A DNA stretch of 64,000 nt from Pseudomonas sp. GD03919 (GTDB lineage: Bacteria > Pseudomonadota > Gammaproteobacteria > Pseudomonadales > Pseudomonadaceae): positions 744,001 through 808,000 of the forward strand of contig NZ_CP104582.1 in the NCBI RefSeq assembly GCF_029814935.1, written 5' to 3'. Shown here in pieces: positions 9,662-21,696 of the stretch (positions are counted from its first letter, which is position 1; every line of letters starts with the position of its first letter). The translations under genes and the position numbers were made by a program. Under the pieces are notes generated by a model. It saw nothing but the letters and a program-made list of their open reading frames with translations. It was not told where the DNA came from and ran no database searches.

Positions 9662-10663
9662 ATGCAGATTTCGGTAAATGAGTTCCTGACCCCCCGTCAC
9701 ATTGATGTGCAGGAGGTCAGTCCGACCCGCGCCAAGATCACCCTCGAGCCTCTCGAGCGTGGCTTTGGCCATACCCTGGGCAACGCGCTGCGTCGCATCC
9801 TGTTGTCCTCCATGCCTGGCTGTGCAGTAGTCGAGGCCGAGATCGACGGCGTACTCCACGAGTACTCCGCGATCGAAGGTGTGCAGGAAGATGTCATCGA
9901 GATCCTGCTCAACCTGAAAGGTCTGGCTATCAAGCTGCACGGCCGTGACGAAGTGACCCTGACTCTGGCTAAGAAGGGCCCGGGCGTAGTTACCGCTGCC
10001 GATATTCAGCTGGATCACGATGTCGAAATCGTCAATGGCGACCACGTCATTGCCAACCTGGCCGCCAATGGCTCGCTGAACATGAAGCTCACCGTAGCTC
10101 GTGGTCGCGGCTATGAGCCGGCCGATGCTCGCCAGAGCGACGAAGATGAAAGCCGCAGCATTGGTCGCTTGCAGCTGGATGCTTCGTTCAGCCCTGTGCG
10201 TCGGGTTGCTTACGTGGTGGAAAACGCCCGTGTCGAGCAGCGCACCAACCTGGACAAATTGGTTATCGACCTGGAAACCAACGGTACCCTGGATCCTGAA
10301 GAGGCTATCCGTCGTGCCGCGACCATCCTGCAGCAGCAGCTGGCCGCGTTCGTCGACCTCAATGGTGACAGTGAGCCGGTGGTGGTCGAGCAGGAAGACG
10401 AGATCGATCCGATCCTGCTGCGCCCTGTCGATGATCTGGAACTGACCGTACGTTCGGCCAACTGCCTCAAGGCAGAGAACATCTACTACATCGGTGACCT
10501 GATTCAGCGCACTGAAGTAGAGCTGCTCAAAACCCCGAACCTGGGCAAGAAATCCCTGACCGAAATCAAGGATGTTCTGGCTTCTCGCGGTCTGTCCCTC
10601 GGTATGCGCCTCGACAACTGGCCGCCGGCAAGTCTGAAGAAAGACGATAAGGCCACTGCCTGA
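9662..10663 (+). CDS. rpoA: DNA-directed RNA polymerase subunit alpha
   Basis: RpoA dimerises to start polymerase assembly and its C-terminal domain contacts UP elements and activators. The 333-residue product has the N-terminal dimerisation domain ([20 protein letters not shown] near residue 35) and a C-terminal domain with [18 protein letters not shown], which includes the 265-region arginine used for DNA contact in E. coli. It lies between rpsD and rplQ as usual. Confidence 0.98.
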   Translation: MQISVNEFLTPRHIDVQEVSPTRAKITLEPLERGFGHTLGNALRRILLSSMPGCAVVEAEIDGVLHEYSAIEGVQEDVIEILLNLKGLAIKLHGRDEVTLTLAKKGPGVVTAADIQLDHDVEIVNGDHVIANLAANGSLNMKLTVARGRGYEPADARQSDEDESRSIGRLQLDASFSPVRRVAYVVENARVEQRTNLDKLVIDLETNGTLDPEEAIRRAATILQQQLAAFVDLNGDSEPVVVEQEDEIDPILLRPVDDLELTVRSANCLKAENIYYIGDLIQRTEVELLKTPNLGKKSLTEIKDVLASRGLSLGMRLDNWPPASLKKDDKATA

Positions 10664-10707
10664 TCGTCATCATCACCGAACGAACAAGTTTGGTAAGGAA
10701 TTGAACC

Positions 10708-11094
10708 ATGCGTCATCGTAAAAGTGGCCGTCACCTCAGCCGCACCAGCGCTCACCGCAAGGCCATGTTCCAGAACATGGCGGTCTCGCTGTTCGAGCAC
10801 GAGCTGATCAAAACTACCCTGCCGAAAGCCAAGGAACTGCGTCGCGTTGCTGAGCCGCTGATCACCCTGGCCAAGGAAGACAGCGTTGCCAACCGTCGTC
10901 TGGCCTTCGACCGTACCCGTTCGAAAGCCATCGTCGGCAAGCTGTTCAACGATCTGGGCAAGCGCTACGCCACCCGTAACGGCGGCTACCTGCGCATCCT
11001 CAAGTGCGGTTTCCGCGCTGGCGACAACGCTCCGATGGCTTATGTTGAACTGGTCGACCGTCCGGTCGGCGGTTCGGTAGAGGCTGCCGAGTAA
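10708..11094 (+). CDS. rplQ: 50S ribosomal protein L17
   Basis: L17 is a 50S protein near the exit tunnel. The 128-residue product starts [20 protein letters not shown] and carries [20 protein letters not shown], both signatures. It is the last gene of the alpha operon and is followed by a perfect 12-bp terminator hairpin. Confidence 0.98.
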
Positions 11095-11156
11095 GTCTCT
11101 GTTCCCTACGCCGAGCCGGCCTGCGTCAAGCAGCCAGTTCAGGCCAAGGCAACGAC

Positions 11157-11183
11157 AAACGCCCCAACAGTGTTGGGGCGTTT
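11157..11183 (+). terminator. Terminator after rplQ
   Basis: AAACGCCCCAAC at 11157-11168 pairs perfectly with GTTGGGGCGTTT at 11172-11183 around a three-base loop, and is followed by a short T-rich run. This is a strong rho-independent terminator ending the ribosomal block. Confidence 0.92.
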
Positions 11184-11382
11184 GTTTTTGCGGCGGAAAA
11201 ATCCTGGCTTTTCTCCTGTTGCGGTGGTGCTCGGTTTGGACGCGTCCGGGCGTCTATCGAAAGAAAATGACTATCTTGTCGTTGTGTTTCATATATTGGC
11301 TCTTCCGTAAGTGCAGGACTACTCTTCTTTCATTGTCGGCCACAGCCGTTGGAACCGACACGATGAGGAGAAGGAGAGAAGC

Positions 11383-13506
11383 ATGTCGAACACAGGTAAA
11401 TGCCCGTATCACGCCGCAGGCCAGGGGACGACCAATCTGGATTGGTGGCCGAATCAGTTGCGTGTGGATCTGCTGAACCAGCATTCCGAGCGCTCCAACC
11501 CACTGGGCGAGACATTCAACTACGCCGAAGAATTTAAGAAGATCGACTATTCCGCTCTCAAGGGCGACATCCGCAAGGTACTCACCGATTCGCAGGACTG
11601 GTGGCCGGCCGACTGGGGCAGCTACGTCGGTCTGTTCATCCGCATGGCTTGGCATGGCGCCGGCACGTACCGTCTGGTCGATGGCCGGGGTGGTGCGGGT
11701 CGTGGTCAGCAGCGTTTTGCGCCGCTGGGCGCCTGGCCGGACAACGCCAACCTGGACAAGGCTCGTCGCCTGCTGTGGCCGGTGAAGCAGAAGTATGGAC
11801 AGAAGATCAGCTGGGCCGACCTGTTCATGCTGGCCGGCAACGTTGCCCTGGAGTCTTCTGGTTTCCGTACCTTCGGCTTCGCTGCCGGGCGCGAGGACAC
11901 CTGGGAGCCGGATAACGACGTCAACTGGGGCACGGAAAAGGAATGGCTCAAGCACCGTCGTAGCGAGGCGCTGAAAGACAGCCCGCTGGCGGCCACCGAA
12001 ATGGGCCTGATCTACGTCAACCCGGAAGGCCCGGAAGCTAGTGGCGATCCGCTGTCGGCGGCGCCGTTCATCCGTGCCACCTTCGGCAACATGGCGATGG
12101 ACGACGAGGAAATCGTCGCTCTGATCGCCGGTGGCCACACCCTGGGCAAGACGCACGGCGCGGTGCCGGGCGACAAGATCGGCCCCGACCCGGAAGCCGC
12201 TCCCATCGAGCAGCAGGGCCTGGGCTGGTTCAGCGGCTATGGCAGTGGCAAGGGTAAGGACGCCATCACCTCGGGGATCGAAGTCACCTGGACGCAAACG
12301 CCGACCCAGTGGAGCAACTACTTCTTCGAGAACCTGTTCCAGTACGAATGGGAGCAAGTCAGGTCGCCGGCCGGCGCGATCCAGTGGGTGGCCAAGGATG
12401 CCCCGGAGATCATCCCCGATCCTTTCGATCCGGCGGTCAAGCGCAAGCCGACCATGCTCACCACTGACCTGACCCTGCGTTTCGATCCGGCCTTCGAGAA
12501 AATCTCGCGGCGCTTCCTCAACGATCCGCAGGCGTTCAGCGAAGCCTTCGCCCGCGCCTGGTTCAAGCTGACCCACCGCGACATGGGGCCGAAGGCTCGT
12601 TACCTCGGCCCGGAAGTGCCGAAGGAAGACCTGATCTGGCAAGACCCGCTGCCGCCAGCCGGCCCGCTGCCGTCCGCTGCTGACATCGCCGATGCCAAAG
12701 CGAAGATCGCGGCGCTGGGCCTGAGCGTATCCGAACTGGTTTCCCTGGCTTGGGCCTCAGCGGCCACCTTCCGGGGCGGCGACAAGCGCGGCGGTGCCAA
12801 CGGTGCGCGCCTGGCGCTGCAACCGCAGCGCGGCTGGGAGGTGAACAAGATCGCGGTTGCCGCACTGGCCAAGATCGAGGGCATCCAGGCTTCGACTCGC
12901 CTGTCTCTGGCCGACCTGATCGTCCTGGCCGGTAATCTCGGCGTCGAGCAGGCCGCTAGTGCTGCCGGTACGTCGATCGAGGTGCCGTTCGCCGCTGGTC
13001 GCGTCGATGCCTCGCAGGAGCAGACCGACGTGCACAGCGTTGAATACCTGCGTGGCCCGGCCGATGGCTTCCGTAACTGGAAGGCCGATGGTGTCGATAT
13101 CGGCGACGAGGTGCTGCTGATCGACAAGGCTCAGAAGCTGACGCTGACCGCGCCGGAGATGACTGCGCTGCTCGGTGGCCTGCGTGTGCTGGGCGCCAAC
13201 TGGGATGGCAGCCTGCGGGGTGTGTTCACCGACAAGGTGGGCGTGCTGAGCAATGACTTCTTCGTCAATGTGCTGAGCATGGACCTGGAGTGGAAACCCA
13301 GTGGCGAGGGCTTCGATGTGCTGGAGCGCAAGACCGGGGCGAAGAAGTACACGGCCAGCCGTGCCGACCTGGTGTTCGGTTCCAACTCGCTGCTGCGCGC
13401 CTATGCCGAGGTGTATGCCCAGGACGGCGGCCAGCAGAAGTTCATCAAGGACTTCGTCGCGGCCTGGACCAAGGTGATGAACTTGGATCGTTTCGATCTG
13501 GCCTGA
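11383..13506 (+). CDS. katG: Catalase-peroxidase KatG
   Basis: KatG is a haem enzyme that dismutes hydrogen peroxide and has broad peroxidase activity. The product is 707 residues from the ATG at 11383, which is preceded by AGGAGAAGGAGAG. The N-terminal peroxidase domain carries the distal triad in [11 protein letters not shown] and the proximal histidine in [10 protein letters not shown]. The Trp-Tyr-Met adduct residues needed for catalase activity are in [14 protein letters not shown] and NMAMDDEE. The second, haem-less domain follows. The length is slightly below the 720-750 often seen. It stands alone between rplQ and the ferritin gene, the place where P. aeruginosa has the unrelated katA. 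Confidence 0.96.
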   Translation: MSNTGKCPYHAAGQGTTNLDWWPNQLRVDLLNQHSERSNPLGETFNYAEEFKKIDYSALKGDIRKVLTDSQDWWPADWGSYVGLFIRMAWHGAGTYRLVDGRGGAGRGQQRFAPLGAWPDNANLDKARRLLWPVKQKYGQKISWADLFMLAGNVALESSGFRTFGFAAGREDTWEPDNDVNWGTEKEWLKHRRSEALKDSPLAATEMGLIYVNPEGPEASGDPLSAAPFIRATFGNMAMDDEEIVALIAGGHTLGKTHGAVPGDKIGPDPEAAPIEQQGLGWFSGYGSGKGKDAITSGIEVTWTQTPTQWSNYFFENLFQYEWEQVRSPAGAIQWVAKDAPEIIPDPFDPAVKRKPTMLTTDLTLRFDPAFEKISRRFLNDPQAFSEAFARAWFKLTHRDMGPKARYLGPEVPKEDLIWQDPLPPAGPLPSAADIADAKAKIAALGLSVSELVSLAWASAATFRGGDKRGGANGARLALQPQRGWEVNKIAVAALAKIEGIQASTRLSLADLIVLAGNLGVEQAASAAGTSIEVPFAAGRVDASQEQTDVHSVEYLRGPADGFRNWKADGVDIGDEVLLIDKAQKLTLTAPEMTALLGGLRVLGANWDGSLRGVFTDKVGVLSNDFFVNVLSMDLEWKPSGEGFDVLERKTGAKKYTASRADLVFGSNSLLRAYAEVYAQDGGQQKFIKDFVAAWTKVMNLDRFDLA

Positions 13507-13526
13507 CGCTTCACTGAGCGGTAACG

Positions 13527-13551
13527 CAACGCCTCCCTCGCGGAGGCGTTG
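13527..13551 (+). terminator. Terminator after katG
   Basis: CAACGCCTCC at 13527-13536 pairs with GGAGGCGTTG at 13542-13551 around a five-base loop, followed by TGCTTTTGCTT. This is a good rho-independent terminator 20 bases after the katG stop. Confidence 0.85.
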
Positions 13552-13626
13552 TGCTTTTGCTTGACCGAACCCCGCGTCAGGCGGAGCATTGCCACTTGTT
13601 CATGAATGCTACAAGGAATGCCCGGC

Positions 13627-14091
13627 ATGAAAGGCCATACCGAAGTCGTCGACTATCTCAAGCATCTACTCAAAGGTGAGCTGGCCGCTCGTGACCAGTA
13701 TTTCATCCATTCGCGGCTGTATGAGGACTGGGGTTTCAGCAAGCTCTACGAGCGCATCAACCACGAGATGGAAGAGGAAACCCAGCACGCCGACGCGCTG
13801 CTCAAGCGCATCATCTTCCTCGAGGGTGTGCCGGATATGGTGCCCAACGCCTTCTCCTTCGGGCAGACCGTGCCTGAGGCGCTGAAGCTGGATCTGGCGC
13901 TGGAGTACGAAGTGCGCGCGGCCCTGAGCAAGGGTATCGAACTGTGCGAGAAGCATCAGGATTACCAGACTCGCGACATCCTCCTGGCACAGCTCAAGGA
14001 TACCGAAGAAGACCACGCCTATTGGCTGGAGATTCAGCTGCAGCTAATCGACAAGCTGGGGCTGGAGAAGTACCTGCAAAGCCAGATGTAA
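13627..14091 (+). CDS. ftnA: Bacterioferritin-family ferritin (FtnA/BfrA type, lacking the haem methionine)
   Basis: This is a 24-mer iron-storage protein of the bacterioferritin family, which oxidises Fe2+ at a dinuclear centre. The product is 154 residues from the ATG at 13627, chosen because AAGGA at 13613-13617 and the family start MKG fit it better than the ATG seven codons upstream. Ferroxidase ligands are visible as Glu18, Glu51 and His54, plus later glutamates (one in DTEEDHAYW). Position 52, the haem-ligating Met of E. coli Bfr, is Thr here, so it should not bind inter-subunit haem. It closely resembles P. aeruginosa BfrA, which was renamed FtnA. It lies between katG and uvrA. Confidence 0.9.
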   Translation: MKGHTEVVDYLKHLLKGELAARDQYFIHSRLYEDWGFSKLYERINHEMEEETQHADALLKRIIFLEGVPDMVPNAFSFGQTVPEALKLDLALEYEVRAALSKGIELCEKHQDYQTRDILLAQLKDTEEDHAYWLEIQLQLIDKLGLEKYLQSQM

Positions 14092-14109
14092 GCTGACTTG
14101 TCAAAGTAA

Positions 14110-14131
14110 GAGCCCCGCATGTGCGGGGCTC
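14110..14131. terminator. Bidirectional terminator between ftnA and uvrA
   Basis: GAGCCCCGC at 14110-14118 pairs with GCGGGGCTC at 14123-14131 around ATGT. CTTTCGTTT follows on the plus strand and TTACTTTGA on the minus strand. It sits between convergent ftnA and uvrA and can serve both. Confidence 0.85.
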
Positions 14132-14138
14132 TTTCGTT

Positions 14139-16973
<2,835 letters not shown>

Positions 16974-17108
16974 TTACAACGGGCCTCGTTGGGCGGGCGG
17001 AAAACGGTCGAGTATAGGGCTTGCCGCTACCCTGCGGCAAAGTGTGCGCCTGTGCCGAAACGGCGCCGGCTGCTAGAATCGCCGGCTGATTTCCTCAGGG
17101 TTTATTCG

Positions 17109-18503
17109 ATGCACGATCCGCACAGCGAGCGCATGAGTAGTAGCGAGACCCGCGCGGCCGGCGGCCTGGCCATGGTGTTCGCGTTTCGTATGCTGGGCAT
17201 GTTCATGGTGCTGCCCGTGCTGGCGACCTACGGCATGGATCTGACGGGTAGTACGCCGGCGCTGATCGGCCTGGCCATCGGTGCCTATGGTTTGACCCAG
17301 GCCGTGCTGCAAATTCCCTTCGGCATCATCAGTGACCGCATCGGCCGACGTCCGGTTATCTACGTCGGCCTGTTGATCTTCGCCGCCGGCAGCGTGCTGG
17401 CAGCCAATGCCGATTCGATCTGGGGGGTGATCGCCGGGCGCGTGCTGCAGGGCGCTGGGGCGATCTCTGCGGCTGTGATGGCGTTGCTGTCGGATCTGAC
17501 CCGCGAGCAACATCGGACCAAGGCCATGGCCATGATTGGCATGAGCATCGGTCTGTCGTTTGCCGTGGCCATGGTGGTCGGCCCGCTGCTGACTCGCGCC
17601 TTCGGCCTGTCCGGGCTGTTCTGGGCGACGGCGGCGATGGCGTTGCTCGGCATCCTGATCGTCGCCGGCATCGTGCCGAAAGACGCCGGCCCGCTGCAGC
17701 ATCGCGAATCCGGCGTGGCGGCACAGGCGCTGTGGCCGACCCTCAAGCACGCCGACCTGCTGCGTCTGGACTTCGCCATCCTGGCCCTGCATGCGGTGCT
17801 CATGGCCAGTTTCGTCGCCTTGCCGCTGGCGCTGGTGGAGCAGGGCGGGTTGGTCAAGGAAGAGCACTGGTGGGTGTATCTCACCGCGCTGTTGATCGGT
17901 TTCTTCGGCATGGTGCCGTTCATCATCTATGGCGAGAAAAAACGCCAGATGAAGCGCGTGCTGCTCGGTGCCGTCAGCGTGTTGCTGGCCTGCGAGCTCT
18001 ACTTCGCCTTCTTCGGCAGCAGCCTGCGGGCGCTGGTACTGGGTATCGTGGTGTTCTTCACCGCCTTCAACCTGCTCGAAGCCTCGCTCCCGTCGCTGGT
18101 CAGCAAGGTGGCGCCGGCCGGTGGCAAGGGCACGGCGATGGGCGTCTATTCCACCAGCCAGTTCCTTGGCGCAGCGCTGGGCGGCATTCTCGGTGGCTGG
18201 TTGTACCAGCACGTTGGCCTGAACGCTGTGTTCATCGGCTGTGCCGTGCTCTGTGCAATTTGGCTGGCTATTGCTGTTACTATGCGCGAACCGCCGTATG
18301 TCACCAGTTTGCGCCTGCCGCTCGATGCCGCGGCACTGGCCGATGTCGGACTGGTCGAACGCCTCAAGGCAACGCCGGGAGTGGCGGACGCCGTGGTGGT
18401 GGTCGATGAAGCGGCCATCTACATTAAAGTCGATACCCAACAAGTGGATCGCACGTCAATCGAGCGCCTGATCGCATCGGCGCCCGTGGCGTGCCGAGTC
18501 TAG
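17109..18503 (+). CDS. Major facilitator superfamily transporter with C-terminal soluble domain
   Basis: The 464-residue product has about twelve hydrophobic segments and the MFS loop motif SDRIGRRPVIYVGL between TM2 and TM3. The final 60 residues (from about 405) leave the membrane region and form a small domain (TPGVADAVVVVDEAAIYIKV) that looks like a ferredoxin-fold, HMA-type domain without its CxxC metal site. The substrate is unknown. A downstream ATG at 17133 is an alternative start. It lies 9 bases upstream of ssb and is divergent from uvrA, the same arrangement as recalled for P. aeruginosa. Confidence 0.85.
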   Translation: MHDPHSERMSSSETRAAGGLAMVFAFRMLGMFMVLPVLATYGMDLTGSTPALIGLAIGAYGLTQAVLQIPFGIISDRIGRRPVIYVGLLIFAAGSVLAANADSIWGVIAGRVLQGAGAISAAVMALLSDLTREQHRTKAMAMIGMSIGLSFAVAMVVGPLLTRAFGLSGLFWATAAMALLGILIVAGIVPKDAGPLQHRESGVAAQALWPTLKHADLLRLDFAILALHAVLMASFVALPLALVEQGGLVKEEHWWVYLTALLIGFFGMVPFIIYGEKKRQMKRVLLGAVSVLLACELYFAFFGSSLRALVLGIVVFFTAFNLLEASLPSLVSKVAPAGGKGTAMGVYSTSQFLGAALGGILGGWLYQHVGLNAVFIGCAVLCAIWLAIAVTMREPPYVTSLRLPLDAAALADVGLVERLKATPGVADAVVVVDEAAIYIKVDTQQVDRTSIERLIASAPVACRV

Positions 18504-18512
18504 GAGAACGTT

Positions 18513-19004
18513 ATGGCCCGTGGGGTTAACAAAGTCATTCTGGTCGGCACCTGCGGCCAGGACCCGGAAACACGCTACCTGCCCAGCGGCAACGCGGTCA
18601 CCAACCTGAGCCTGGCCACCAGCGAGCAGTGGACCGATAAGCAGACCGGGCAGAAGGTCGAGAAGACCGAATGGCACCGCGTTGCCCTGTTCGGCAAGGT
18701 CGCTGAGATCGCCGGCGAGTACCTGCGCAAGGGCTCGCAGGTGTACATCGAGGGCAAGCTGCAGACCCGCGAGTGGGAAAAGGACGGCATCAAGCGTTAC
18801 ACCACCGAAATCATCGTCGACATGCAGGGCACCATGCAGCTGCTGGGCGGTCGTCCGAGCGGTGATGAAGGCGGTGCTCCGCGCCAGTCGCGTCCGGCCC
18901 CGCAGCGTGAGCCACAACAGGCCCCGCGTCAGGAGCGTCCGGCACCGCAGCAGGCCCAGCCAGCGCCTGACTACGACAGCTTCGATGACGATATCCCGTT
19001 CTAA
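18513..19004 (+). CDS. ssb: Single-stranded DNA-binding protein
   Basis: SSB coats single-stranded DNA in replication, repair and recombination. The 163-residue product has an N-terminal OB fold (about 1-110) with [19 protein letters not shown] and [20 protein letters not shown], a glutamine/proline-rich linker (about 115-150) and the acidic C-terminal tip DDDIPF that recruits partner proteins. An AGGAG sequence precedes the ATG. It follows the MFS gene by 9 bases and is probably co-transcribed with it. Confidence 0.97.
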   Translation: MARGVNKVILVGTCGQDPETRYLPSGNAVTNLSLATSEQWTDKQTGQKVEKTEWHRVALFGKVAEIAGEYLRKGSQVYIEGKLQTREWEKDGIKRYTTEIIVDMQGTMQLLGGRPSGDEGGAPRQSRPAPQREPQQAPRQERPAPQQAQPAPDYDSFDDDIPF

Positions 19005-19024
19005 ATCTGAGCGGGCTCTAGCCT

Positions 19025-19909
19025 ATGCGAATGCGCCTGATGCTGCTGGGCGGCGGTAGTGCCCTGGGGCAAGCGCTGATCCGTCTGGGTGCCGAGGAAG
19101 ACATCGGCTTCCTCGCCCCACGTCCGCCGGAGGAGGGCTGGGACGCCGCCAGCCTGACCACGCTGCTCGACGATACCCGCCCGGATGCGCTGATCAACCT
19201 CGCCTATTACTTCGACTGGTTCCAGGCCGAGTCGGTGGCCGAGTCGCGTCTGCAAACGCAGGAGCGTGCAGTGGAGCGGCTGGCCGAGTTGTGCCAGCAC
19301 CACTCCATCGTCTTGCTGCAGCCATCCAGCTACCGGGTTTTCGATGGCGCGCGGGTCACCGCCTACAGCGAGAAGGAAGAGCCGCTGCCCCTCGGGCTGC
19401 GCGGTCAGGCGCTGTGGCGACTGGAGCAGAGCGTAAGGGCGATCTGCCCGCGCCATGTGCTGCTGCGCTTCGGCTGGCTGCTCGATGACAGTCGTGACGG
19501 GCGGCTGGGGCGCTTTCTGCAGCGCGCCGAGCGCGACGATGCGCTTTATCTCGCTGATGATCGACGCGGCAACCCCACTCCGGTGGACGATGCTGCACGC
19601 GTGATTCTGGCAGTACTCAAGCAGCTGGACTGCGAGTCGCCCCTGTGGGGTACCTATCATTACGGTGGTCACGAGGCCAGTACGTCGCTGAGCCTGGGGC
19701 AGGCGGTACTGAGCGAGGCACGTCACTATCGCAGCAACCTCGTCGAGGATGTCGCGCCCCAGGCGCACGCCGCGCGACCGGATGCTGCCGACGAACCACA
19801 GCATGCCGTACTGGCCTGCAAGAAGATTCTTCACACCTTCGGCATCAAGCCGCGCGCCTGGCGCTCTGCCTTGCCGAATCTACTGGATCGTTATTATCGC
19901 CATGGCTGA
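19025..19909 (+). CDS. RmlD-like SDR-family protein, probably catalytically degenerate
   Basis: The 294-residue product resembles dTDP-4-dehydrorhamnose reductase: a glycine-rich N-terminus (MLLGGGSALGQALI), a SYRVFDG segment matching the family's DYVFDG, and a PTPVDDAARVIL segment in the C-terminal half. At the place where YxxxK is expected it reads PLGLRGQALWRLE, so the catalytic Tyr and Lys seem absent. A second ATG lies two codons downstream. It overlaps the next SDR gene by eight bases, so the two are probably translated together. Function is unknown; a sugar-nucleotide-binding or regulatory partner is possible. Confidence 0.7.
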   Translation: MRMRLMLLGGGSALGQALIRLGAEEDIGFLAPRPPEEGWDAASLTTLLDDTRPDALINLAYYFDWFQAESVAESRLQTQERAVERLAELCQHHSIVLLQPSSYRVFDGARVTAYSEKEEPLPLGLRGQALWRLEQSVRAICPRHVLLRFGWLLDDSRDGRLGRFLQRAERDDALYLADDRRGNPTPVDDAARVILAVLKQLDCESPLWGTYHYGGHEASTSLSLGQAVLSEARHYRSNLVEDVAPQAHAARPDAADEPQHAVLACKKILHTFGIKPRAWRSALPNLLDRYYRHG

Positions 19910-20822
19910 ATTTCTCGTAACGGGTGGTGCAGGCTTCATTGGTTCCAATCTGGTCGACGCCTTGTTGGCCGCCGGCCATGACGTGCGCGTGCTGGACAAC
20001 CTGTCCATGGGCAAGCGCAGCAACCTGCCGCTGGACAACCCGCGCCTGCGCTTCATCGAGGGCGACGTTGCCGACGCGGAGGTGGTCGCTCAGGCAGTCG
20101 CCGGCTGTTCAGCCGTGGCGCACCTGGCCGCCGTGGCCTCGGTGCAGGCTTCGGTGGATGATCCTGTAGCCACTCATCAGAGCAACTTCATCGGTACCCT
20201 GAATGTCTGCGAGGCCATGCGCCGGCATGGTGTTCGGCGTGTGGTCTATGCCTCCAGCGCGGCTATCTATGGCAACAATGGTGAGGGCGTGGCGATCGAC
20301 GAGGCTACAGCCAAGGCACCGTTGACGCCCTACGCTGCTGACAAGCTGGCGGGCGAGCACTATCTGGATTTCTACCGCCGTCAGCATGCGCTGGAGCCGG
20401 CGATATTCCGTTTCTTCAATGTATTCGGGCCACGCCAGGATCCGTCCTCGCCGTACTCCGGGGTGATCAGTATCTTCACCCAGAGGGCGCAGCAGGGGCT
20501 GCCGATCAGTGTTTTCGGCGATGGCGAGCAGACCCGGGACTTCTTCTATGTCGCTGACCTGATCGAGCTGCTGCTGCAGGGCTTGCTGGGTGAGTTCGTC
20601 GAGTCGCCAGTGAATGTCGGCTGGAATCAGGCCGTAAGTCTCAATCAGCTGCTGGCGGAGATCGGGGCGCTTTGCGGCGGCCTGCCGCAGGTGACGCACT
20701 TACCGGCGCGAGCTGGCGATATTCGGCATTCGCGGGCCGACAATGCGCGGTTGCAAGCTCATTACCGCATGCCGCAGCAGACGTCGCTGCGTGAAGGTCT
20801 GCGTCAGCTACTCGAGCAGTGA
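19902..20822 (+). CDS. NAD-dependent sugar-nucleotide epimerase/dehydratase (extended SDR, GalE-like)
   Basis: The 306-residue product starts MAEFLVTGGAGFIGSNLVDA with the GxxGxxG NAD-binding motif, and has the catalytic Ser in YASSAAIYG and the Tyr/Lys pair in TPYAADKLAGE. These are intact extended-SDR features, with overall resemblance to UDP-glucose/UDP-GlcNAc 4-epimerases. The exact sugar is not decided by the sequence. The ATG at 19902 lies inside the end of the preceding RmlD-like gene, giving an 8-base overlap. A terminator-like inverted repeat follows. Confidence 0.8.
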   Translation: MAEFLVTGGAGFIGSNLVDALLAAGHDVRVLDNLSMGKRSNLPLDNPRLRFIEGDVADAEVVAQAVAGCSAVAHLAAVASVQASVDDPVATHQSNFIGTLNVCEAMRRHGVRRVVYASSAAIYGNNGEGVAIDEATAKAPLTPYAADKLAGEHYLDFYRRQHALEPAIFRFFNVFGPRQDPSSPYSGVISIFTQRAQQGLPISVFGDGEQTRDFFYVADLIELLLQGLLGEFVESPVNVGWNQAVSLNQLLAEIGALCGGLPQVTHLPARAGDIRHSRADNARLQAHYRMPQQTSLREGLRQLLEQ

Positions 20823-20834
20823 ATCGAACACATG

Positions 20835-21016
20835 AAAAAGCCGGCTTTCGCCTAATGTCTGTCAGTTAAGCGTCGACGCTGCCAATGGGTAGGAGCGGCG
20901 CCCCGCCGCGAACCAGGGCGATACGCGATTGAAAAGCTTCGCCCCGGGGCGGGGCTCCTACGAAAGACCGCTTTGGCAAGCTTATCTGATCGGCATTAGG
21001 CATTCGCCGGCTTTTT
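20835..21016. repeat. REP doublet (BIME) nested inside a terminator-like inverted repeat
   Basis: Two inward-facing GTAGGAG-type REP units lie at 20889-20912 and 20938-20961. They are enclosed by an outer imperfect inverted repeat, 20835-20857 with 20994-21016, whose arms hold AAAAAGCCGGC and GCCGGCTTTTT. The outer repeat looks like a bidirectional terminator between the epimerase gene and ompW that was split by insertion of the doublet. The inner doublet is very similar, in opposite orientation, to 53225-53297. Confidence 0.8.
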
Positions 21017-21033
21017 CGTTTCTGCGTGGGCTA

Positions 21034-21696
21034 TCAGAACTTGTAGCCCAGACCGACCATGTAGACGAAGGGGTCGACATCCACATCGACCTTGACCTTG
21101 TCACCGTTCAGATAGGTGGTGCCGGTGGTCTCGATATCGATGTAACGCACCTGAGCGTTGATCATCAGGTTGTCGGTCAGCATGTAGTCTGCGCCGATCT
21201 GTGCGGCCAAGCCCCAGGAATCTTTCAGGTCCAGGCCACGGAAGCCTGCCCCTTCGGCTTCGCTGCTGAGCTTGTCGTCGAAGAACCAAGTGTAGTTGAT
21301 GCCCGCACCGACATAAGGCTGAAAGGCCGATTTGCTGTCGAGCGGGTAGTAAACCAGGCTCAGGGTCGGCGGCAGGTGCTTGACCGAACCCAGTTTCAGA
21401 CCGCCGAGGCCTTTGGTGCCGATGTCATGGCTGAAAGGAGTGGCAGCCAGCAGTTCGACACCGAGCTGGTCGGTAAGCATGTAGGCGAAGTTCAGACCCA
21501 GCTGGGTATCGCTGTCGAGCGTCGCTGCGGTACCTGCAGCCTTCACGCCGCCGATCTTGACGTTTGAGCTGTCTTCGTGCGGATCGACGGTGATCGCGCC
21601 GGCACGGACGATGATATCGCCAGCCTGGTGAGCCTGGGCGATGGGGGAAGCGATGGCCAGGGCCAGCAGTGAGGCAGTGAACAGTGACTTGTACAT
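21034..21696 (-). CDS. ompW: OmpW-family outer-membrane protein
   Basis: OmpW forms a small eight-stranded beta-barrel in the outer membrane. The product is 220 residues from the ATG at 21694-21696, chosen because it starts a clear signal peptide (MYKSLFTASLLALAIASPIAQA) and is preceded by GGAG. The mature part shows alternating barrel strands such as LGLNFAYMLTDQLGVELLAA and PYVGAGINYTWFFDD, and ends in Phe (GLGYKF), the outer-membrane assembly signal. It is divergent from the TonB operon across about 190 bases. Confidence 0.9.
   Translation of the reverse strand: MYKSLFTASLLALAIASPIAQAHQAGDIIVRAGAITVDPHEDSSNVKIGGVKAAGTAATLDSDTQLGLNFAYMLTDQLGVELLAATPFSHDIGTKGLGGLKLGSVKHLPPTLSLVYYPLDSKSAFQPYVGAGINYTWFFDDKLSSEAEGAGFRGLDLKDSWGLAAQIGADYMLTDNLMINAQVRYIDIETTGTTYLNGDKVKVDVDVDPFVYMVGLGYKF

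Noticed and set aside
16974..17108. LexA (SOS) box between uvrA and the MFS-ssb pair
   Set aside because: I looked for CTG(N10)CAG in the divergent region and saw no convincing match, so SOS control is not claimed.
17073..18443. Long minus-strand open frame opposite the MFS gene
   Set aside because: It is the antisense shadow of a twelve-helix transporter, with a Gln/His-rich product and no recognisable domain.
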